Below, one piece after another: positions 1 through 11,443 of a DNA stretch of 64,000 nt. Source of the DNA: Canna indica (Eukaryota; Streptophyta; Magnoliopsida; Zingiberales; Cannaceae); the NCBI GenBank assembly GCA_034359265.1, contig CP136898.1, positions 44,539,501 through 44,603,500 on the forward strand, written 5' to 3'. Positions within the stretch are counted from its first letter, which is position 1, and each line of letters opens with the position of its first letter. The translations under genes were made by a program, and so were the position numbers. The notes under the pieces are model-generated. The model saw only the letters and a list, made by a program, of their open reading frames with translations. It had not been told where the DNA came from and did no database searches.

Positions 1-853
1 GACCGACCATTCGACCGGTGGCCTGTAACGGATAGTTTTCTATCCATTGAACATCTGTTTCTTCACGAAGGTATAAATATACCTTCGTATGATTCATTTA
101 GGTCTCCTTCTCTCATTCCTACAGTGATGATTGAGCATCTATAAGAGAGATCAAAGTCTTCTAAAAGATAAAGTGTTTGCGTTCGATTCTTCAGGCGACA
201 ACTTCTTGCGCACACTTTACTCCTCAACTCGGCTTCTACACAAAGCATTCCCTCTGATGAGTTGGAGGCTACCAGGCTTGAAAATAGCATTCATTATTGG
301 TTTTATCCTTAGCTCTTTTCATTGTAACTTTTATTGTTATCTAAACTGTGTTTAATTTGTGTGTCTGTAGAAGACCGGGTGTTTGGTCATCTGTGTGAAG
401 TGGTATCCTTGGTGTAGGAGTAAAGATACTTGTGTAAACTTAGCTTTTACTAGGATTAGTTTAGTTGTCCCTTAGGTTAAGGTGGGAAAGTGCTCTCGGT
501 AAGAAGGTGGGATACTTCCGGGTGTGGAAGTGCCTTCGGTTGGAGGGCGGAGACTTTCCGGTGAAAAGTCCTTGTTGTAAGGGAACTAATTAATCTAGTA
601 AAATCTAGTTTGGAAATCCTAAGCGGGGTGCTTAGGTAGTGGAGTAGGCGTTGGGGCCGAACCACTATAAAATCTCTGTGTTTGCATTAATTGATTGTTC
701 ATTTTTAATTGATTAATTATTTATCGCTTCCGCAATCAATCATCGAATTGCAAATTGCCTAACAATTTAAGAAAACAATTAAATTAAAAATTAGGCGAAT
801 AATATAGTATACACACTATTCACCCCCCCTCTAGTGTTATCATTTCGCCCACA
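1..853 (+). mobile_element. LTR (left end outside window) of gag-only Sirevirus-like copia element A
   Basis: The window opens inside an LTR. The end of the palindromic TCGA array is visible at 1-20, then a hairpin and TATAAATA, then the transcribed R/U5 part, ending ..CCCACA at 853. Two bases later comes the tRNA-Met primer site, which fixes the LTR end. The stretch 660-853 (GGTTCGGCC-like block, CACCCCCCCTCTAGTGT) is shared with LTRs at 5,624, 24,075, 30,096, 47,421 and 51,086. By comparison with complete copies of about 1.45-1.6 kb, several hundred bases of this LTR lie left of the window. Confidence 0.85.
27..79 (+). promoter_or_regulatory. LTR core promoter: hairpin plus TATA box
   Basis: AACGGATA (27-34) pairs with TATCCATT (41-48), 7 of 8 positions, round a short T-rich loop. 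TATAAATA follows at 72-79. The same order (TCGA array, hairpin, TATA) recurs at 11,391-11,443 with a perfect 8-bp stem. The TATA assignment is strong. A role for the hairpin is inference. Confidence 0.6.
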
Positions 854-855
854 TT

Positions 856-867
856 TGGTATCAGAGC
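856..867 (+). promoter_or_regulatory. Primer binding site (initiator tRNA-Met) of element A
   Basis: TGGTATCAGAGC lies two bases after the LTR end. This is the standard site of plant copia elements, complementary to the 3' end of initiator Met-tRNA, where minus-strand DNA synthesis starts. Confidence 0.9.
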
Positions 868-921
868 GGGTTCGTAGATTGTGATTACACCATCCCCTCT
901 ATAATTCGTCTCGATCTCGAA

Positions 922-2352
922 ATGGCACTAGAGTCGGTATCGTCTACACCTCCTAGGTTTGATGCCTCAAACTTTGGTTTATGGAAATCTAGGATGTACA
1001 CCTTTCTAAAGACTCAAGGTTTAGGTGTTTACAACATGGAAAAAATCCAATATATTGAACCTAAGAAACAAATGAATGCATGGACCCAAGAACAAACTAG
1101 CATGTTTGAGTTAAATGCCAAAGCTAAAAATTGCTTATATTGTTCTTTGGAAAATAATATATTTGAAAAAATCATGCATTGTACTTCGGCATATGATATT
1201 TGGGGTACTTTGAATATGCTTTATGATTATGCTAAAAGTGAAGAACTTGTTACTCTAAATGAAGGAAATTGTGACAATTGTTATACTCCTATATCTAATG
1301 AAGTTCTTGAAGCTTTTAGTGTTTCTAGCCATAGAAGTACAAAGAGCCGAAAAAGGAAGGTAGTGTGTCATGCATGCAAAGAGAAATGGCATGTTAGGAA
1401 GAATTGCCCTACCATGAAGATCAAGGCAAAGAGGAGGTCAAATGCTTTCACATCATCCTACTCAAGTGAAGCATCCTCCCTTCATGACTATGAAGCCATA
1501 TCAAAAGAATGTCTCATGAATGATGACAATGAGGTACATTCCACCTCTTCTAGTCATGTTAATAACAATAATAGTATTAACTCATCTAGCTCTCATGATT
1601 TTGATGAATTGATGGATGAGTATAAAATCATGTATGCCTTGCTTGTTAAGAAGGATAAAGAAAACAAAAATTTGAAGAAAGAAAACTGAAATCTTAGCTC
1701 TCAATTACACAATGCAAAATTATAAAATGAGAAGCTAAGAATTAGTGTCAACAATCCATGCCATGATACTTTAAGTATTGACACTAAGGATTTGAAAAAT
1801 GAAAATGAAAAATTGAAGAATGATTTCAAAATTGAGAATGAGTCTTTGAAAAATGAAAACTCAAAAATCAAAAAGGAAAATTATATGTTGAAATCACAAA
1901 TGCATGCTTTACACAACTCAATGATTGATTTGAAAAATGAGGTTCTAAACCTAAACAAGAAAGTGAATGAAATGAAAAATACTTCCTCATTTATGAATTT
2001 TAGTAAAAAGAATATTCATGCTAATGTTAAATCTCATGTTAGACATTCTACCTTTAAACCTCATGTTCGAAATAAAAATGTTTCATCTAAGAATGCTCAT
2101 GCTCATCTTAGTTCAAATGACAAGCATTCTACAAATAAATCTCATGTCCATAGTAAAAACAAAAAGAAATTTAATGGACATTGCTTTTGTTGTGGTGTTT
2201 ATGGGCATGCCATCTATGATTGTGCCTTTAAAATGAACCCAAGTGTTGTGAAAATACTCTGGGTACCTAAGCCCACTAATCCCCTAGGACCCAAAGGCAT
2301 TTGGGTACCAAAGGTTTCTTCTCTTGTAGGGGGAGCCACCACACAAGGGTAG
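922..2352 (+). pseudogene. gag: Gag of element A, single frame broken by two stops
   Basis: Starts MALESVSS 55 bases after the primer site and stays in one frame for 477 codons to the stop at 2,352, except for in-frame TGA at 1,687 and TAA at 1,723. The sister copies have Leu and Glu codons at these two places, so the stops are later mutations. Order: a copia-type capsid region (UBN2/DUF4219-like, about residues 10-110, with FGLWKSRMYTFL and MHCTSAYDIWGTL); a first CCHC zinc knuckle (C149, C152, H157, C162); a Lys/Glu/Asn-rich coiled coil (about 230-350); a second CCHC knuckle (C421, C424, H429, C434); and a tail with WVPKPTNPLGPKGIWVPK, which in full copia polyproteins leads into protease. 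No protease, integrase, reverse transcriptase or RNase H follows. It would coat the element's RNA in a particle, with pol supplied from elsewhere. Expressible protein is unlikely unless stops are read through. Confidence 0.85.
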
Positions 2353-5300
2353 AGAGAAGTGAAGAGTTGAAGTTGACCATGAAATTGAATGATGAATCCT
2401 CCCTTGGTTGCAATTTCAAGTCATCTTGATGCCTTAGTAAGGTTGGCATCAAAAAGTCTTTGGTATCATCTCCTATACCCTCTTGTTTACATTAAAGTTG
2501 GAGTTTGATATATGTTTAATTTGAGTTGTTTTCCCCGCTCTTGCTAAAAGAGTCTTTTGAAAAATGTTTTTGATTTTTGATTTCTCGGTCTCTTCGAAGA
2601 CCCCGGTGGCCTGTAATGGGTCTAAGCGACCTTGCAGTTTTCAATCGTAGGCTCATTCTGGCTTTCGGTTTTCAACCAATAGAAAGAGTTGGAGATCATA
2701 TTTTTCATTTATATTATTTTCGTGATCTCTAAAAATTCATTTTGGTTTCATGATAATTCTCTTGAAACGAATTTATCACTATCTAGCTTAGGTTGAAGTT
2801 CTCAAATGAAAATTTCTATTTCACCTTTGCTATTTAGTATGCTAACTTGCTAGTTATTGTATTATTGTGCTACTAATGTTTTTTTTGGCTTGCAAGTTAC
2901 CATTTATGAAAATGGAAGGCTAATAACTAGAATAGGATAGATTAGTTTGGAAAAATTCATGGATGAGGTATGTTTTTTATTATTGCATATTTCTAGTCTA
3001 ATACTTAAATTTTCATGGTTGATTGATGTCTCTTTACTCATTATGGTAATTTCATGCAAAATCCTTGAATTCTCATGAGTAGGTAAAATTCTAGCACTTA
3101 GGCAAATTTCATCAAATGAAACTTGCTCTAGGTTGGTATTCACTATAAGAGACCTTCTTGTAAGTCCAAACTAGTTTAACATAGTTAGGGATCTTATTCC
3201 ACAAATGTTTCATATCTTAGGATCTCTTAGATTCATTTTGAAATCATGGTATCCATCTTGAAATGAATCTTTACTATCTAGCATAGGTTAAGATTTTTAA
3301 ATGGAAACTTCGTATTAAAACTTGTGCTATTTAGTATGTTAGCTTGCTAAGTTGGTATATGATTTCATCTTGATACTAATGAAGCCTACTTGTTGCAAGT
3401 TAAGAATTGGAAAGACTATGCTATCTAAAATAAAATGAAAAATGATATGAAAAGTTGGGTAAATTTTTCAAGAAAAAAAGGTATGATTTTGATTTTGAAA
3501 AAATCTTTATATAATACTTAAATATGTATGCTTTAATGATGTCTCTATATGCTCATGATTGATTATGCACGATACATGTTTGAATTTTCATGAGTAGGTA
3601 AAATCTTGATAACTTAGCTCATTTCATGATACCATGATATCTATGAAATTGAACTAGCTTAAATTCTTCTTTAGAGACTTCATTTTAAGTTAAAAATTGA
3701 ATAAACATGTTTAGGCGTGTTAATGATTAGTTGTCATGTGCTCAAGATTGAAAATTCATGTCTAGATTAAGAAAGTGACAACTAATTCACCTTAGGGGAC
3801 TTAAGCTTGAAAAGCTTGGCCCAAATCAACAAACTACAATTGGTATCAATTGACTTGGTCATTTGATTTTAAGTCCAAAACTTCATAAATATATTTAGGA
3901 ATAGGTATGACATGTTTCCATGCTCTTCGAGTGAAAATTCTTATCGATATGGATAAAGTGACAATTGAGGTTAATTCATGCAAACCTTTTTTGAACCATG
4001 TTGACCCAAGTCAACAAGTTGACTTAAAGGTCTCATTCTCAATCCATACTTGTGGAACATGTTTAGATTTACTCATATTAGATATCCATAGGGTTAAATT
4101 TGAAAAATCATGAGTAAATGTTATGATTGAAACTTAGCAAGTTTCATAAAAACTAGTTTAGTTTTTAATGAAACCATGCTAGGTTGATATCTTGACTTAA
4201 GGACTTAATTTTTATTTCAAACCTGAGATATACTTTTTACATGACCATCATGTGGTGTCATGAAAGTTTGAATGAAAATTAAAAAAGTTTTAAGAATAAC
4301 TGAAATTTACCAAAATATCATTTCAACCTACATTTAATATCATTTTCAGTTATTTCTAGAAAAATATAGAAAATTAATTTTGAGATGATTCTTGAAACTT
4401 CACATTCACTGAAAAATCTAATTTTATCAGTAAAAGTTTCAAAAAAGTTTCATCAAGAATATAATTTAAAGTGAATTTTTGAAGTTGGATTTTAAAACAC
4501 AAAGTATCATCCATCTTGAAACACAATCTTTCCGATACTTTATTTTTTTCTTCAAAATCTTCAAATAAAAACTCATATACACCATTTGGATTCTGTTTCT
4601 AATATCATTCACACAATCTCTTGAGTAAAATCATTCCTAGAAATGATTTTGATATCTAGGATGATAGATAGAAAAATCCATTTGTTTCATTGGTATTAAT
4701 ATAGGATGAAAAATGGACTTTGATTTTTAAATTCATTTTGAGTTGAATCTTGATACGTGCATTTCAAATTATCATTCAACAATTGGTATCAAAATTTTCA
4801 TTCAATAATTGGTATCAAAAAATTTCATCCAACAAATCAGTATTTCAAATCTTGAAGTATAGGTTGACCTAAGTCAACAAAGTGAATTAAAAATTTCACC
4901 TTAAGCCCAAACTTGATTCATGGACTTAGATTTCCTCATGTTTGATGTCTAGATGCCTAAATATGAGAAAAATATGAGTAGATAGCAAATCTTGAGACTT
5001 AGCATTTTCATATATAGTTTTCATGCTTATTTCAAATGAAAACATGCTATATTCATAATTGGATTAAATGACATTAGTTTCACTTCAAACTTGATATACA
5101 TGTTTTAAATGCCTATATCTTTGTATGTTGAAAGTTTGAATGAAATCTAAAAATGTCAAGAAAAAGAAACAATATTCATTTTGATAACATACATGATTTA
5201 ATTTTGAATTCAAATACTTAGTTTTTTGAACATATCATGTATGACTTTGTTTTCATATTAAAATTGTTTTTCCGTCCCTTTGGTTGAGATGTTTTTGTTT

Positions 5301-5387
5301 CATGAAAATACCTTTAGAGTCTCAACTAAATTCTTGTTTTTCATCCCTTTGAATAGATAGACATTTCTTACCCTTTTTGATTGATGT
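2353..5387 (+). other. Noncoding body of element A in place of pol
   Basis: About 3 kb of A/T-rich sequence without a credible coding region. The first part (about 2,500-2,710) is well conserved with 8,045-8,260 and, on the minus strand, 28,320-28,520. It includes ACCTTGC, GGCTTTCGGTTTTCAACC and GTTGGAGATC. The rest aligns with the body of element B over most of its length, with small gaps. The family therefore lost pol before these copies spread. Short open frames inside it (for example 3,907-4,113) are not conserved and I leave them out. Confidence 0.7.
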
Positions 5388-5623
5388 CAAAAGGGGGAGA
5401 AAATTAGGAAAAGTCTATAGAGAAAATATATGTCAAAAGAGGGAGAAATGCATACTCAAAAGGAGGAGAAATGTATAGTTAAAATGGGGAGAAAATATAG
5501 GGAGAGTTTAATTATATACATATGCATGTTGATAGGGGGAGAAATCCCTTAGTTGATATCCTTAATGCTTTAATGAATATATATTTTCATAAGGATGTTT
5601 GTCATCATCAAAAAAGGGGAGAT
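5388..5623 (+). promoter_or_regulatory. Serial polypurine tracts before the LTR of element A
   Basis: At least six purine tracts of the type AAAAGGGGGAGAAAA occur between about 5,388 and 5,560. The last one (5,610-5,623) touches the LTR start. The last tract is the expected plus-strand primer. Repeated extra tracts are a known feature of Sireviruses and support that assignment. Confidence 0.75.
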
Positions 5624-6425
5624 TGTTGGCTTTAGGTTTTCAACCTTAGCATTAATCTCGGTTTTGATGGTTTTGATGATAACAAACATGGAACTAATGA
5701 TTTCATTGAGAATATCTTTCAGGTTCCATATCGACTAGCGTTCGATGTCCTTGATCGGATAAATTAGAGAAATCGCAAAATCAGAAGGACATTGATCGTC
5801 GCGCTCGGGTTCGTTGCGAAACTTCTCGAAGAACGACGGTTGCACCAAAGTCGCATCGGACGAGCTCAAAGATCATATGGAAATCTCTCCGCCATGATGC
5901 TCGTTGAAAGTCGGAACCTGGAATGAAGCGAGGAAGAAAAAGGCTGAAGAAAATAATCTCAGCCTAAATTCGGTCAACCGAGCGTTCGACCGAATAGGGT
6001 AAGGAAATGGGCAGTAGCCATTTTGGCCGACTGGTCGGTCGATCGAACACTGCCGAAAATAGGCAGTGACTACTTCAGTCGACCTACCGATCGACCGACA
6101 AAAGCCTGAAATAGGCAGTAAGCCTGGCGGTCGATAGATCGGTCGATCGACCTGTGAATAGCCGAAGACGCAAAATGCGTCGGTGGACTGATGGGTCGAT
6201 CGGAAGTCGCGGATCGATATTTTTGCGTCAAGCGGTCGACCCATCGGTCGACCGCCCACAGGGAGAAAAGAAGCGATCGAAGGACTGGTCGACCAGTCGG
6301 TATTGACTACATCTCCTAGGTTCGATGCCTTTCTAAAGACTTTTAGCATGTTTAGGTGTCGGTATCGTTGACCAGAAGACTAGTTTGGTATTCACCCCCC
6401 CTCTAGTGTTGCCATTTCGACTACA
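5624..6425 (+). mobile_element. LTR shared by elements A and B, internally deleted
   Basis: Begins TGTTGGC right after the purine tract of A and ends ..CTACA two bases before the primer site of B, so it is the 3' LTR of A and the 5' LTR of B at once. It is only 802 bp: after the TCGA array (about 6,300) the TATA box and most of R/U5 are missing, and a stretch resembling the start of gag (CTCCTAGGTTCGATGCC) fills the gap before the conserved end. It probably lacks a working core promoter. Confidence 0.85.
5975..6300. repeat. TCGA palindrome array, 52-bp period
   Basis: Blocks such as GGTCGATCGACCGA alternate with a GGCAGTAGC-like spacer motif that starts at 6,010, 6,062 and 6,114, an exact 52-bp period. 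Individual blocks are near-palindromes built from TCGA, GATC and CCGA. The same array sits in the same LTR position in the sister copies. Confidence 0.8.
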
Positions 6426-6427
6426 TT

Positions 6428-6439
6428 TGGTATCAGAGC
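6428..6439 (+). promoter_or_regulatory. Primer binding site (initiator tRNA-Met) of element B
   Basis: TGGTATCAGAGC lies two bases after the end of the shared LTR, in the same arrangement as in element A. Confidence 0.9.
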
Positions 6440-6493
6440 GGGTCGTGGATTGAGATTTCACCATCTCGTCTACATCTTGCCTCGATCCGAAAA

Positions 6494-7901
6494 ATGGCAC
6501 TAGAGAGTATAGCATTTGCACTACCTAGGTTTGATGAAAAAAACTTTGGTGTTTGGAAAAGTAGGATATATACCTTTCTTAAAACACAAAGTTTAGATAT
6601 ATTGTGCAAGCTAAATAATGAGTATGTTGAGCCCACCATTGACATAAATGATTGGACTCAAGACAAGTTAGATTATTTGAATTGAATGCCAAAACAACGT
6701 ATCTCCTATATTGCTCATTTTCAAATGAAATACTTGAAAAGGTTATGCATTGTTCTTCCGCTTTTGATATTTGGGCAACATTTAATATGTTATACGATTA
6801 TGCTAAAACCGAAGAACTTAATACTTTTGTTGAGGGTGGTGATGACAATGGTCATCCCCCTAGTACTAACCTCGATTTTGATGCCCAAAGCACTTCTAGC
6901 CAAAGAAGCACAAGCAAGAATCGAAAACAGAAACTTAGGTGCTTTCTTTGCTAGAGACGGGACACAAGAAGATGAATTGTCCTCTATTGAAGAAAAAATC
7001 CAAAAAGAAGATGTGTGCTTCTCCATCCACATCCAAATCAAGTGAAGCCTCTTCTAGACATGATGATAAAGCTACATTAAACTTTTGCCTCATGGGTCTT
7101 CGAGATGAGGTATATTCTCCATCTTCTAGTCATGTTCAAAATGTTAATGATAATGATTCTAGTAGCTCAAAATCTCTTGATATGTCATATGAAGAACTAC
7201 TAGAAGAATGTAAAAAGATGTATGAATTGCTTATGAAAAAGAATAAGGAAAATAGGAAATTAAAGAAGGAAAATTTAAGGCTTAGCTCTCATGTGCATGA
7301 ATTAGAAAATGAAAAATTGAATACTAGCACTTTTGATTCTTGCCATGATGATATGAAATTTGAGATTAAGAACTTGAAACATAAAAATGATAATTTAATG
7401 AATGAAAATAGCATGTTAAAAACTCAATTGCATGCTATTCAAAAATCCATGATTGACTTGAAAAACGAGATTCTAAACCTAAACAAGAAAGTGAATGAAA
7501 TGAAAAATATTTCCTCATTTAAGAATTTTTGTAGAAATGATTTTTCGAAAAAGAATGTTCATGCTAATGTTAAATCTCATGTTGGACATTCAACTTTTAG
7601 ATCTCATGATCATAAGAAGAAGAATGATGTTTCTAAGAATGCTCATACTTATCATGTTTCACATGTCAAGCATTCTAATAATAAATCTCATGTCCATAGC
7701 AAAAACAAAAAGAAATTTAATGGACATTGCTTTTGTTGTGGTGTGTATGGGCATTCAATCTATGATTGTGCTTTTAAAATGAACCCAAGTGTTGTGAAGA
7801 CACTTTGGGTACCTAAGCCCACTAACCCCCTTGGACCCAAAGGCATTTGGGTACCAAAGGTCTCTTGTTCTCTTGTAGGGGGAGCTACCACACAAGGGTG
7901 A
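6494..7901 (+). pseudogene. gag: Gag of element B, two frameshifts
   Basis: Starts MALESIAF 55 bases after the primer site, like the copy at 922. The reading frame shifts near 6,663 (one base lost in the NDWTQEQ-like stretch) and again near 6,952, inside the first zinc knuckle, where CFLC is followed by a stop and ETGHKKMNC continues in another frame. From 6,960 to 7,901 the frame is open: Ser-rich linker, long coiled coil (ENRKLKKENLRLSSHVHELENEK and later LKNEILNLNKKVNEMK), second CCHC knuckle CFCCGVYGHSIYDC, and the WVPK tail. It is close to the copy at 922 but has different lesions, so each copy decayed on its own. No pol follows. Confidence 0.85.
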
Positions 7902-10687
7902 GATGAAGTTGGTTGATTGAAGTTGTTTGTGAACTCAAAGATTGTACCATTTCAAAGTTGCAACTTCAAGTCAGCATGATGCCCTAGGTAAAATTGGCAT
8001 CAAAACTATTCCGGTATCATCTTCTATCTTGCATTGTTTTACCTTAGTTGAAGATTATGATATTATGTTTAATTTGAGTTGTTTTCCACGCTCTTGCTTA
8101 AGAGTCTTTCGAAAAATATTTTTGATTTTTGATTTTCAGTTTCTTCGGAGACTTATGTAGCCTGTATTGGGCTCATGTGACCTTGCGGTTTTAAATCATA
8201 GGCTAATTGTGGCTTTCGGTTTTCAACCAGTAGGAAGGGTTGGAGATCTTATTTTTTAAAATTTTATATTTTGAGATCTCTTGATTCATTTTGTTATTAT
8301 GAATGATTTCTATGAAAATGAATCCATGCTATTTAGTGAAGTTGAATTTGAAAAATGATACTTGATTTTTCACTCCGCTATTTAGTTTGATAGCTTGCAT
8401 GTAAATTTGGTTTCATTTTCTATTAATAAAGTATACTTGCAAGTTATTGTAAATGGAAGGCTTATTAGAATAAAAAATTAGTTTGGCTAAATCATCATGA
8501 ATAAGGTATAACTTTGATAAATTCAAATCTTAATGTTATACCTCAATGCTTAAGCTTAAATAGTGTCTCAATACTCATGATTAGAATTGCATGGTAAACC
8601 CTTGAATTTTCATGAGTAGGTAGAATCTTAGCACTTAGGCAAATTTTATTAAATGAAACTTGCTCTAAGTTGATACTTACTATTAGAGACATTCCTTTAA
8701 CTCCAAACTAGTTAAACATATTTTAGGGACCTTATTCATCAAATGCTTCATCTTAAGATCCTTTAGACTCATTTTAATATCATGATAACTCCTTAAAATG
8801 AATCTCTACTATCTAGCATAGGTTAAGGTTTTTAAATGAAAATTTGCTTTGAACCTTTGCTATTTAGTAAGTTAGCTTGCTAGTTGGCATCGTATTAATT
8901 CATTATGATACTAATGAAGCCCTCTTGCAAGTTAAGAAAGTGATAAAAATTTGGAAGGTTATGCTATCTACAAGAAAATTGAAAAGTAAATGACAAGTTT
9001 GGCAAAATTTCTAAAGACTAAGGTATGGATTTAAATTTGCAAAAATATTTGTATAATAATTGAATATTCATGTTTAATAATGTCTCTATACTCATGATTA
9101 ATTTTGCATGATAAATATTTGAAGTTTCATGAGTAGGCAAAATTTTGATAACTTAGGCAATTTCATGATATCTTGATTGAATAAAATTTGCTCTAGGTTA
9201 AAATTCTTATTAGAGACCTCATTTTGAGTAAACACCTAATGAACATGTTTAGATACACATATCATATAAGTCTAGGTATTTAAAATTGAAATTCATGTCT
9301 GGATGAACAATGTGATAACTATATCACTTTAGATGACTTAAACTTGAAAAAGTTTGATCTAAGTCAACAAATTGACTTGGACACTTCATTTTAAGTCCAA
9401 ACTTCATAAACATGTTTAGGAATAGATATGACATGTTTCCAAGAACCTAGAATGAAAAATTCATATGGATATGGATAAAATGACATAGAGGTCAATTCAT
9501 GCTTACCTCTTTTGAACCTTGTTGACCCAAGTCAACCAATTGATTTAGAGGTCTCATTTTTAATCCATATTTGAGGAACATATTTAGGTATCCATAGATT
9601 TAAGTTTGAAAAATCATGAGTAAATGATAAGATTGAAACTTAGCAAGTTTCATGAAAACTAGTTTAGTGTTGAATGAAACCATGCTAGGTTGATATCTTG
9701 ACTTAAGGACATAATTTTCATTCCAAACTTGACATATACTCTTTACATGACCATTATGTGGTGTCATGAAAGTTTAAATGAAAATTGAATATGTTTTGAA
9801 AATAACTGAAAATTACAAAAATATTATTTCCACCAACATTTGGTATCATTTTCAGTTATTTAGAAATATAGAAAAAAAAAAATTAATTGATTCTTGAAAC
9901 TGCACCCTCACTGAAAAATCTAGCTTCTTCAGTAAAATTTTTGAAAAAGTTTCATCAAGAATCTGATTTAAAATAGAAGTTTGAAATTAAATTTTAAAAA
10001 CATAAAGTATCATCCCTCTTGAAATATCAATCTTTCTGATACTTTAATTTTTCTTCAAAACACTTGACACTTAGCATTTTCATGTTTTCATGCTTATTTC
10101 AAATGAAAATGTGCTAAGTTCATATTTGGATCAAATGACATTAGTTTCACTTCAAACTTGATATACATGATTTAAATGACCATATCCTGATATTTTGAAA
10201 GTTTGAATGAAATCTAAAAATGTCATGAAAAAGATATGAAAACATACCTGATTTAATTTTGAATTCAAATATTTAGTTTTGAACATATCATGTATAATTT
10301 AAGTTTCATATTAAATATTTGTTTTCCATCCCTTTAGTTGAGATTTTCATGTTTCATGAAAAATAATCTTTAGAGTCTCAACCTCATGAAAAAATATTTG
10401 TATTTCATCCCTTTGACTGGATTGACCTTTCTTGCCCTTTTTGATGGATGTCAAAAGGGGGAGAAAAGTAAAAGTATAGGATAAAGGGGGAGAAAAGTAT
10501 AGGGTAAATGGGGAGAAAATTATACGTAAATGGGAGAAAAATATAGGAGATCCATGCATATAGATAGGGGGAGTTTATTTTCATATATATGCATGTTGAT
10601 GGGGGGAGAAATCCCTTAGTTGATATCCTCTATGCTTTAATAATATATTTTCTTAAGGGTGTTTGTCATCATCAAAAAGGGAGGGAT
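7902..10687 (+). other. Noncoding body and purine tracts of element B
   Basis: Collinear with 2,353-5,623, with a shorter 3' part. The conserved post-gag block is at about 8,045-8,260. Several GGGGGAGAAA tracts occur between 10,450 and 10,610, and the last tract (10,674-10,687) abuts the next LTR. No coding region is supported. Confidence 0.7.
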
Positions 10688-11034
10688 TGTTATATTTAGG
10701 TTTTCAACCTTGGTCTTAATCTCTTAATCTCGATTTTGATGATATCAAACATGGAACTAATATTTCGTCGAGAAATCTTTCAGGTTCCATATCGATTAAC
10801 GTTCAATGTCCTCGTTCGGAAAAATCGAAAGAAATCGGAAAATCGGAAGGACATTGATCGTCGCGCTCGGGTTCGTCGCAGAAAATTCTCGAAGATCGAC
10901 GTGTGCACCAAAGTCGCATTGGACGAGTCCAAAGATCAAATGAAAAGCTCTCCAAATTGATGCTCGTTGAAAGCCGGAACTCAGAAATGAAGCGCGGAGG
11001 AAAAAGGGCTGAAAATTCAATTTCAGCCTAGGTT

Positions 11035-11391
11035 TGGTCGATCGGGCGGTCGACCGAATAGGGTTTGTAAAATGGCAGTAGCCATCTTGGTCGACCGATC
11101 GGTCGATCGAAGGATGCCGTAAAGCGGCAGTAGCTACTTCGATCGATCGGGCAGTCAACCGATTGAAGCCCAAAATAGGCAGTAGCTCTATCGGTCGACC
11201 AATCGGTCTACCGACCTGCGGATTGCTAAAGACACGACCTACGTCAGTCAACCGATGGTTCGACCGAATTGAGGATAGCAGGTTTTGCATCTGGTGGTCG
11301 ACCCGCCGGTCGACCGCACACAGAGAGGAAGGCAGCGGTCGTTCGAGCGGTCGATCGATCGGTCGATCGGCCAATCGACCGAGTGTCTGCA
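11035..11391. repeat. TCGA palindrome array, 52-bp period
   Basis: GGCAGTAGC spacers start at 11,074, 11,126 and 11,178: exactly 52 bp apart, as in the LTR at 5,624. Between them lie blocks such as TCGACCGATCGGTCGATCGA. A denser stretch at 11,340-11,380 alternates GGTCGATC and GATCGACC. The array ends about 45 bp before the TATA box. Confidence 0.8.
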
Positions 11392-11443
11392 ACGGATATT
11401 TTTCTATCCGTTGAGCTGTCGTTTCTTTGAGAGGGTATAAATA
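11391..11443 (+). promoter_or_regulatory. LTR core promoter: perfect 8-bp hairpin plus TATA box
   Basis: AACGGATA (11,391-11,398) and TATCCGTT (11,405-11,412) form a perfect 8-bp stem. TATAAATA is at 11,436-11,443. This is the best-kept copy of the array-hairpin-TATA layout in the window. Confidence 0.65.

Noticed and set aside
5873..6349. 158-codon minus-strand open frame
   Set aside because: It runs through the TCGA palindrome array and its protein is only repeats of R-S-I-D-R-P-like words. Similar frames arise at 10,796-11,392 and 20,779-21,246 for the same reason.
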